NCBI GenBank assembly: GCA_019044685.2
Contig: JAGTXX020000014.1
Coordinates: 62,001-126,000 of the forward strand
Length of the DNA: 64,000 nucleotides
Source of the DNA: Nannochloris sp. 'desiccata'
Taxonomy: Eukaryota > Chlorophyta > Trebouxiophyceae > Chlorellales > Chlorellaceae
Direction of reading: 5' to 3'
The first letter of the stretch is position 1. Each line of letters starts with the position of its first letter. Shown here piece by piece: positions 55,754 to 64,000 of this stretch. The notes below the pieces were generated by a model. It was given only the letters and a program-made list of their open reading frames with translations. It did no database searches and was not told where the DNA came from. The position numbers and the translations under genes are program-made.

Positions 55754-55772
55754 CACAACATTCTGTGTTGTG
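55754..55772 (+). promoter_or_regulatory. Inverted repeat upstream of the peroxiredoxin TATA box
   Basis: CACAACA-ttctg-TGTTGTG, a 7-bp perfect dyad ending 13 bp before the TATA box, well placed for a dimeric activator or repressor. Confidence 0.5.
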
Positions 55773-55785
55773 AGCGGCTTCAGAC

Positions 55786-55794
55786 TATAAAAGG
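55786..55794 (+). promoter_or_regulatory. TATA box of the peroxiredoxin gene
   Basis: TATAAAAGG, 70 bp upstream of the ATG. The following sequence has a short leader, as expected for a highly expressed gene. Confidence 0.65.
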
Positions 55795-55863
55795 CACCAA
55801 GACTGCTTCAACAGCACACGTTGTTCATTTAAATTCTAGCGTAGCCTCTATATTGCTGTCAAA

Positions 55864-56715
55864 ATGCCAGCCCAGATCGGAAAGACTGGTGAGTAATGCC
55901 ACAATGACATAGTCTCTCTTGGATGTTTTAAAAGCCAAGCTCCTTTGCACTTAAACATCAATAGACTGGATCTAACACCTGCCGCCTCTTCTTTTTCCAG
56001 CTCCCGCCTTTACTGCTCAGGCAGTTGTGGATGGCGATTTTAAGACTGTCTCTCTCAGCGACTATAAGGGAAAGTAAGTAACAATGCAGACCTAAATGTT
56101 CATATAGAATTTCTGTATAGAAATGATAGTCTGCTGCTGTCAATGTATTGCATAATCTATCTGATCTTGCCCTTTCATCAGATTCCTCTCATCACGAGCT
56201 CTTTTTTTTCCCTGATCAGGTATGTAGTCCTCTTCTTCTACCCTCTTGACTGGACCTTTGTCTGCCCCACTGAAATTATCGCTTTCTCCGACCGCATCGA
56301 AGAATTCAAGAAAATCGGCGTTGAAGTCCTCGGCTGCTCTGTTGATTCTGCCTTTTCCCACCTCCACTGGATCCAGACTCCCCGCAATAAGGGTGGTCTT
56401 GGTGGACTCAGCTACCCTTTACTCGCTGATATCACTAAATCTATCGCCAAGGATTACGAAGTCCTTATTGAAGAAGGTGATGATGCTGGTGTTGCCTTCC
56501 GTGGCTTGTTCATCATCTCTCCCGAGGGTATTCTCCGTCAAAAGACCGTCAATGACTTGCCCGTCGGCCGCTCTGTTGATGAGACTTTGCGTTTGTTGCA
56601 AGCGTTTAAATTTACTGATGAGCATGGTGAAGTGTGCCCTGCGAACTGGACCCCTGGCTCTGACACCATGAAGCCTAACCCTACCGAGTCTTTGGAGTAT
56701 TTCTCCAAGCAGTAA
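55864..56715 (+). CDS. PRX: Typical 2-Cys peroxiredoxin, cytosolic
   Basis: Three exons: 55864..55888, 56001..56073 and 56220..56715 (CTG|GTGAGT, AAA|GTAAGT; acceptors TTCCAG and GATCAG), giving 197 residues, the usual length. No transit peptide ([12 protein letters not shown] start), so cytosolic. The peroxidatic Cys is in WTFVCPTE and the resolving Cys in [18 protein letters not shown] and the C-terminal LEYFSKQ are the GGLG and YF motifs that make the enzyme sensitive to hyperoxidation, as in animal PRDX1-4. It reduces hydrogen peroxide with thioredoxin. Codons are strongly C-ending, and with the TATA box this suggests high expression. Confidence 0.97.
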
Positions 56716-57169
56716 GTAGCGGGCGGAAAATGTTATTACATTTTTATGATGATCAAGGCAGGAAAGAGTGAAAATTAATGCAAAATAAAGTTCTCTTCTT
56801 ATTCTTTCGCATCAGTGAATCAATTCTATTTCTTTTCGGTTGTAGTTCAATTGCACTCACCAGGGCTTTAAGACAATCGATACATACATACAATTTCATT
56901 TCACCTCCATTCTTTAAGTCATTCATTCTGATGTATTGGTCGATATGCATCTGTTCTGTCGCCTTTTTTTTTTTGTTCATGTAGAATAAATACATTAGTA
57001 ATAATACTGATATCAATCAAACTATATACCCGGTATATAGCTGCCGGTCCGGTATACAAAACATCAAAAACATAATAGCAGAGTTTATTTAAAATAATTA
57101 TGATTAGATTATTATTTTCGTTTATCTCACAGAATGAGCTCCTCCAGGAGAGAAGCAACTCATTTTACA
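56716..57169. other. Convergent intergenic region
   Basis: 454 bp of A/T-rich sequence between the peroxiredoxin and POLQ stops, presumably both 3' UTRs. Nothing else seen. Confidence 0.45.
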
Positions 57170-60100
57170 CTACATAAGCTCTTCCATGTCTCCCCAGCTA
57201 CTCTTTCCAACTGAGATTTTCACCGGGAGTGGCACCGACAGCCACGGAACGACTCCTTCCATTGCAGCACGCAGCTCAAGAGCGACTTTCTGTACACATC
57301 GAGCATCCACTTCGAGTAAAAACTCATCATGAATAGATAAAACTAATCTGGCAATACTCGAATGAGCATTGACACAACCGCCTCCACTGCCCATTTTGCC
57401 ACTACCACTACTATTACTATGTAGTCTCTCAACAGCACGAGCTACAGCAAGCATACCCAACTTTGTAACATCTGCAGCACTTCCTTGGGTTAAAGAATTC
57501 AATGCTATATTTCCTATATTACCACCACCACCACGGCCACCTGGTTGAACGTTTTGAAATCGGCGGAGCCTTCCAAAAAGAGTTCTTACCTCACCAGCAG
57601 AAACAGCACCACCACCAACAGCACCACCAGGTCTATTTAAAGCAGAAATAGCACCGTTATTGCGATTTCCATTGCCACTAACAGCTGTTTTGACGTGGTG
57701 TATCCAGTTTTGCAATACAGGAAAAGCATCCAAAAATGACTTTTTCAATTTCTCAGCCTCCCGCTCAGCTTCAGGTCCCCTCAGCCCCAAATCCTGTGCT
57801 ACCTTGGATGCACCCATTCCATAGAGTAGCGCATATGCAAGATTCTTGGCTCGAGCACGGTCTCCCAGGGTGACAGCAGCGATAGATTGTTTACCGAGCC
57901 ATTTTGCAGCAAGTTGCATGAACGGATCAATGTTGGTATCATGGAGCATTGCTACTAGTATAGGATCTCCACTCAGATGGGCCATCATTCGTAGCTCCAG
58001 CTGTTTATAGTCTGCAGAGAGAAGGACCATACCTGGTGGAGCAATGACACTACACCGGAGGGAACATACATGTGTTTTATTCGTTGTTTCACCCAATCTG
58101 TCATTGCCGGCACCGGTGGAACTAGAGAATGAGAAAGGCTTTGGAGCTGTTTGTAAGTTGGGTGATTCCATAGATAACCTTCCAGTCTTTGCTATAGTTT
58201 GGTTTACAGTAGCATGGATTCGTGGCATTGCCAGGAGACCACCCGTGTCACCACCATTTACAGTGCAGAAGCTACGCATTTCTACACACGTTGCCAGTAG
58301 TTTCGTTATAGTGCGATATTCACTAATGATTCTAGGTAAAGGGCAGTTGGGGTATGCGGCAGCAAGTTCTTCCAACTGTTCAGCTTTGGTCGACAAGGTC
58401 TTCCCGTTGTTGCAGCGCTGTGCTGATGGAGGTGGTGCTAACTGAAGTGTTGTGTATAAAGCTTCAGCACATTCTTCGCTAGAATTCATATTAATTGACC
58501 TGGTAGCTACATTAGTAATACCCGCAGTAATAGTACCTTTACTACCTCCAACAGCAGCAGCAGCAGTGGTGGTGGTGGGCGCAACGAGGCAGCGCTCGGC
58601 TAGATTTTCTAATTCAGTCAACCGGTGACGCAGCACTGGCATTTCCTTTTGTAAGTAGCCAGGGTCTACGCCAACACCTGCTTCTTCCATAGATGACAAT
58701 ATAGAAACCAACGGCATTTCTATATTGAGAAATAAATCATAGAGACCTTTGAGTTGAAGCTCACGGCGGAGCGGAGGGTAACACGCATTCAGGAGAATGG
58801 CATTACGACCAGCAGTGGTGATGAGAGACCTATTTAGAGCCAAAGATCCATTCATACCACTGACAGTAGTGTAAAGAGCAGCTGAGCGACCATATTGCTG
58901 CTGCTGCGGCGGCAGCGGTGGCAGAGATCGTGTGGCAGTTGCAACAGCAACTGGACCAAGAAGAGACGCACTCAAAGATTCAGCATTGAAGTAATAACTC
59001 GCTTTCTTCCTCGAACCATAGTGTAAATTGGTACTGCCATTACTAGTACTTCCAATAGAGGGAGCCACGACGCAATCCCAGAGTTTGTCATCCTCTGGAT
59101 CTAGTAAAAAAGCAGCTATACGTATATCTACTATAGGCGCAGCAATGTTTTGAGCAAGTGTTGAGAGAGCAGGTAGAGATAAAGAAACCGAGGCACGATG
59201 CAGTGATGTCAATTGCCCTTTCACATTGAAAGTAATTTTTTCAAAACGAGCGTCGTTGAACAGCTCCGCCAATTCAAATAACACTGCATCTTGAGGCAGC
59301 TGGGGGTTTTCTTTTGTAAATGGAATGTAGAATGCTTGATTTTCTCTCCAACTCAAAGCAACTCCACCAATATTAGGCTGCTGGGGCTGCCCCACAGCAA
59401 CTCTACCTGGCGCCACCGCTCTTGCTGAGGCAGCAGCAAAAGGTATACTAGGTATCACAGACCAGCCTCCGTTATTAATACCAGTACCGCTACTACTACT
59501 ACCAGCGCCTTGTTGCGGCACTGCATGCATACTAGAAATTTGTAAGATAGCAAACTGAAATGCAAACGTAGTATATTTGCCTTCAAGTAATACGTTCTTC
59601 AATGCTTGGACGTGAGCGGTTGTGGACAAAGTGATGAGACCAGAAGTGCGTCCAAATTCCCATAGATCAGGAGGTAACGAAGTAGGAGAACCAGTAGAAA
59701 GACTTGCTGTAGTAGTAATAAATGTATTTAGTGGACTAGGCAACTGAGCAAGGAGTGCTTCTGCTCTGCCATCCAACGCACGCTGCTGCTGCTGCTGCTG
59801 CTGAACACTGGCTATATTTACACCCCCTGTAATCCCCTCTAGTATACCACCCCCTGTACCATCAAATCCAATACATATATCAGCTACACCTTGATTCAAA
59901 TTTTCCACCAACTGCAACGCCTCTGCTGCATCTTCTTTCAACTTCTTTGCTCTATTTTTCATTAACTTTTTCGCATTACTGACAATCTTTCTCGCCTGTT
60001 GTACTAACGCTCCCTTTTCCGCTCCATTCATTGTCTCAGCACCACCACGCCCAGCAGCAAGAGCAGAAATCACTCGTTGGACATCAGCCACAGCAGCGAC

Positions 60101-63100
60101 GGCTTCTGGGGTCCTCAGCCCTGCCTTGTATAACATTCTCGCTGTTGCAGCTTGCACATGGTCTATCTCCATTAAACACACCACTTCTGGACGGACACCA
60201 TAAAGTACACGTGCTTGAAATTTAGAAACTAGCAACTCCACGTCATGCCAGCCAAGCCGTTCGCAAAAGACGGCAAGCATTCCCGCATACCGACAGGCAC
60301 GATCACGTAAGCCTAGTACTACAGCACGATCTAGCCCATATTTAGCGTGGATATCTTGAGAGGACATTTCTTGAAGAATATCACTGAGGAGAAGAGCAGT
60401 GCCAAAGCGTTGACAGATTCTATCTTGCTCGGACATGGCAGTTTGAAGTTGTTGCAATGTTGCTTTAGTTCCATCTTGCTGGGAAGAACTCAAGGTACTA
60501 CTAGAAGCAGCAGTAGTACTACTACTGCTATTAGCTCCAATAAAGCTATTAAAACTCCTAGATTTTTGTAAAACATAGTCCATATTGATCCCAACCTTGT
60601 CCGCAACGATTTTCTCACTTGGCGGTAAATTTTTCAATAAAAGTTCAAATCGTTGCCATTGAAAATTAATGCTTTTATCTTCAGTTGCAGGGACACAGAG
60701 GTAGGCGAGATGGAGTTCAGTTGTAAGAACAAATGATTGACGAGCACGTGCGATGTCTGACCGAATACCAAGGCACAGTTCAGGAGGGAGACCGCTGCCG
60801 AGCGCTGCTTTGCCAAACGCTGTCGGCTGGAACGTTTCTGTAGAGGAATAGAGATCAAAGAGGGGGAAGAGGAACAGAAAAGTGAATAATGATAATTCAT
60901 TTAACTTAAGAAAATAAATAAATCGGTAGTAATACTAGCGCCACTGCGACATACGTTATAAAAAATTCTATCTACCCCCTTACCTGTCTTCTTATCCCAA
61001 TAGATAAATTGTCGTTCTTTATCACCTAGCCACTTGAGCGCTTCTTTTGTTGCATTCATCACCACCTCATACTTGGATGTAGATGCTAATAACGTACATT
61101 TTATATATCTATCCACGTCAGATGGTGAGATAACTGCACCAGAAGCAACAACCTCGAGCATCGCTCTCTTCATTCCGCATTTATCTTGAGTTAAACAGCT
61201 TTCCACAGGTGCTGACTCGGCATGCATCAACGCAGCCAGCGATTTTTCTGTAGATTTTTGCAACACTAAAAGGAACGATTCACCGTGGGTATCGATCCCA
61301 GCACGCCCAGCACGACCTCGCATTTGACGATAGTTTGCAGCATCGAGGTAATTTGTAGCTCGGCCAATATACGGGTGCCGGAAAATAACTCTCCGCGCAG
61401 GTAAGTTAACACCTGCTGCTAAACTAGAGGTCGCACAAAGGACAGAAATAGCACCACATTTAAATGCAAGTTCAATAAGCTCTTTATCATCAGGTTCCAT
61501 GCCAGCATGGTGGTACCCCACACCACTCGCTACGAGAGCAGACAACTTTTTGCTATGGGAAGAGCTTAATCGCCCAATTTCAGCGGCGATACTCGCTCGA
61601 TGCACCTGGTGAAGGCCGTATTTCGATGCAGTAGAAGTTAAAACGTCTCTTTTAACTTTAATATGCCGTTCAGGGACTTCTAAAAGTTGAGATAATAACG
61701 TTGCAGTGGCTTCAGAAGCACCTCGAGTGGCACAAAACACCAAAACTGAAAACCCTTCATCGACTGTTTCTTGAGCTAGAAAGGCAACATGATCGGGATC
61801 TTTCGCTTGCAATTCCTTGCAGGGTACATTAAATCGACTACTTAGAGAATCGCTATCAGGAATAGCACGTACGACAGTACCGAATTCATCTTTAATTAAA
61901 TTTCCAGATTTTATATATTGCCGTAGCGGTACTGGTCGGAATTCAGTAGTGAACAATTCAGCTCCAAGCCATGAAGCAACGACAGAAACGTTGGGTAAGG
62001 TAGCAGACATACCTATTATTTGAGTGCCTTCTTCTAAACCCATCATCGGAAACCATTGTTTCTCTTTATCTTGTGTACCTAGTTTACAGCCATCGACCCC
62101 ACCACTCCTGCCAATGTCAGAATGGTCTTGCTCCTCTTCTTCAAAGGCAGCAGCTCCAGCAAACCGTAGCTTTGTCAACATTAATTCCAATTGATATCCT
62201 CGATGTTCATCACCCACCATGTGCAATTCATCGATAATAACGCAAGAAAGCATCCCAAGGGCATTTTCTTCTAATAATTGTGTAATCAAGTGATTTGCCT
62301 TCTCCAGTGTTGCTACAATAAGACCAGTACGAGGACCGATTGGCGCTGACGTGGAGGTAGGCCCGTAATATTCACGTGCTTCACGATCTAAAGGTTGTAG
62401 TACGTTGTCCCAATAGCTCTTCTTTTCATTGCACAGAGAAATAAATGGCAGGACAAGGAGACCTGGACGTCGCGTTTCTACAAAGCGTCGTAGGAAGATA
62501 ATATCTGCAACGAGACTTTTACCGCCAGAGGTAGGTGCGCAGTAGACTAAATTACGACCCTGTAGAAGTATAGAAAGATTATTATTAGAAGTTCAGCAGA
62601 AGGAAAAGGTAGAAAAGAAAATTTTGAAAAGTTAAAATTAAAAAGCAGCAGCGGTGGTGGAAATAATCGAAGCTGGGTACTTACCTGTAAAACACCAGGG
62701 CGGCACAAGCACTCTGCTTGCCATTGATACAATGTTTCAGGCCCTCCAATACGTAGAATAGCCTCCGCTACCTCAGGAGATAGATAGGTGCGCAACTCTA
62801 GCGGAGGTGGAGGTGGAGGGGCTGCGGCGGTAGTAGTAATATCTTCTACAGATCTACCTTTTTGATCTTCATCATCATCGCTGCTATCAGACAATTCACA
62901 GCCATCATCAAGTCTAGAATAATTTACTACTAGATGGACTTTACTTTCTACCTTATTATTGTTTCCCACCTTTTGCCGCTTGGCTCCCCCGCTGTATTCT
63001 TTCCTCAGCACCTCTGGAGGACGCACAGCACCAACAGATACTCGATTTAGTACAGCATCGTCATGTGGAGTAACGACCTCTATTTGTGGCTGCTGTAAGG

Positions 63101-63674
63101 GTGTTGGAAGAGGTCGAGTTTCAGCAGCAACAACGGCACTGGAGGCGAGGGAGGTTCGGCCGAGATGCGATAGCTGTCTTTTCTGCATTGACCGTAATCT
63201 TCCACTTCCTGGTCCAGCAAAGCCAATTTCACCACCTAGAGAGTCTGCAGCAGCTATTACTGGGCTAAACAGTAGCTGGCGAGGACCAGCGCAAGCCGTT
63301 GGTGGTGCTCGCTGTCCAGCAAGCTCATTACCTACTCCTGCCGCTGCTGCTGCAAGCCCTGCTGAGTTTTCGAGCCTCTGCCGCAGTGCTTCCCGTTCCA
63401 TTTGAGCTATGTATTCCATTTCCGCAGTATCAGGTGTATCTCCCCATACGCTACCGTGACCAGAGGACGATTTTCCAGCAGAAGCCTTCTCAGCAGAACA
63501 GCCTGCTCCAGTGGTTTTGTGCAAGACAGTTCGCATTCGATCTATAAAAGATCCTCCGGGAGTGGCCCCTTTGTAACCAGAATTTAGCCCATGTATAGAC
63601 TGCTGCTTTCTGACGGAGTATGGGCCCTCCTGAGGAGGAGATTTCGCCAAAGCAGTAACACCGTTTGGCTCCAT
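57170..63674 (-). CDS. POLQ: DNA polymerase theta (helicase-polymerase fusion, POLQ/TEBICHI)
   Basis: Three exons: 62685..63674, 60984..62559 and 57170..60837 (ACAG|GTAAGT to CTACAG, phase 0; ACAG|GTAAGG to CTACAG, phase 1), giving 2077 residues. Residues 1-300 are disordered. The superfamily 2 helicase has a Walker A block APTSGGKSLVAD near 340, DELHMVGDEHRGY, SATLPN, YHHAGMEPDD and QMRGRAGRAG. The POLQ-specific helical domain follows (CERLGWHDVELLVSKFQARV). The family A polymerase has motif A SADYKQLELRMMAHLSGDP, motif B RAKNLAYALLYGMG and motif C LSIHDEF, all with catalytic residues. It carries out theta-mediated end joining of double-strand breaks. Helicase and polymerase are separated by only a modest linker. 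Confidence 0.95.
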
Positions 63675-64000
63675 GAGCACGCAATTAATCTAGAATTGCT
63701 TTGTGAAATAGCGACAAGATGCCATCTAATTCCCGTATTAGGAATGAAAGTATTTTTCTTCAATTTTATAAATGGCTTTCTAAAAGCCTGGCACGCGTTT
63801 GGAAGGTCTGTCGAACGTAAATTGCAAATTGTTTGCTTCCTATTTGCTACTAAGCTCTTTTGGGTGTCTCTGTGAGTTTCGTGTGCGTATGGATACTACC
63901 TACTAACAATTATAATGCCGTTGTCCGGCTCAAAATGCAGTAATCAATGGGTAACGATGGCATGCTGGGCCTGAAATGAAATCAATGAAACGCTTCAAGT
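63675..64000. other. Upstream region of POLQ to the window end
   Basis: 326 bp presumably containing the POLQ promoter. A plus-strand frame (63591..63875) is antisense to POLQ exon 1 and not supported. Nothing else seen. Confidence 0.4.

Larger units (their letters stand above)
55174..55863. promoter_or_regulatory. Upstream region of the SP/TP-rich and peroxiredoxin genes
   Basis: 690 bp between divergent ATGs, the longest such region in the window. A TATA box and an inverted repeat sit near the peroxiredoxin end; the remainder is unremarkable A/T-rich sequence. Confidence 0.5.

Overview
The window is a gene-dense stretch of nuclear DNA from a photosynthetic eukaryote with a primary plastid. 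A red alga, probably florideophyte-like, is my best guess. I base this on single-step plastid transit peptides with no preceding signal peptide (ketol-acid reductoisomerase, SOUL protein, thylakoid coiled-coil protein). Plant-lineage proteins also point this way: chromomethylase, BIN4 of topoisomerase VI, a MATH-BTB protein of the BPM type, TEBICHI-type polymerase theta, a plant-type G/U mismatch glycosylase and a HEI10-like RING protein. Introns are few and short (about 80-330 nt), usually one per gene and near the start codon. The species is not proven by the sequence.

Layout: about 31 genes, mostly arranged as head-to-head pairs. From left to right: NAD synthetase (partial), a glomulin/ALF4-like protein / MTFP1, a small unknown ORF, a chromodomain protein / BAH-chromo DNA methyltransferase, a RanBP2-CCCH-MYND zinc-finger protein, an AT-hook thylakoid coiled-coil protein / class I histone deacetylase, mitochondrial ribosomal mS29 (DAP3) / UDP-galactopyranose mutase, a TDG-like glycosylase, a fucosyltransferase-like protein / SOUL haem protein, a METTL21-like methyltransferase, and a small secreted Cys protein. 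Next comes a repeat-bearing gap of about 1.6 kb. Then ketol-acid reductoisomerase / SETD6-like methyltransferase, G6PDH / plastid membrane protein, MATH-BTB, a small MGN protein / frataxin-like protein, BIN4 / MFS transporter, HEI10-like / helix-hairpin-helix protein, and a ProX-like editing protein. A purine-rich gene-free 2 kb follows, then an SP/TP-rich disordered protein / 2-Cys peroxiredoxin, and POLQ.

Eleven divergent pairs share intergenic regions, ten of them of about 300-450 bp. Two pairs look functionally matched: chromodomain protein with chromomethylase, and HEI10-like with a possible ERCC1/XPF-family protein. A genome-maintenance and chromatin theme recurs (CMT, HDAC, TDG-like glycosylase, BIN4, POLQ, HEI10), although the other genes are ordinary metabolism.

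The most striking discovery is in the ketol-acid reductoisomerase gene. The 90-nt exon that carries the SDIYGER metal-binding motif is present twice in tandem (32555..32644 and 32315..32404), with identical phases, intact splice sites, 21 of 29 residues shared and many synonymous differences. A perfect 17-bp inverted repeat in the two introns flanking the distal copy could loop that exon out of the pre-mRNA. This looks like a structure-controlled choice between two active-site variants of a branched-chain amino acid enzyme.

All spliced models are inferred by eye from splice signals, reading phase and family conservation; no transcript data or database search was available.
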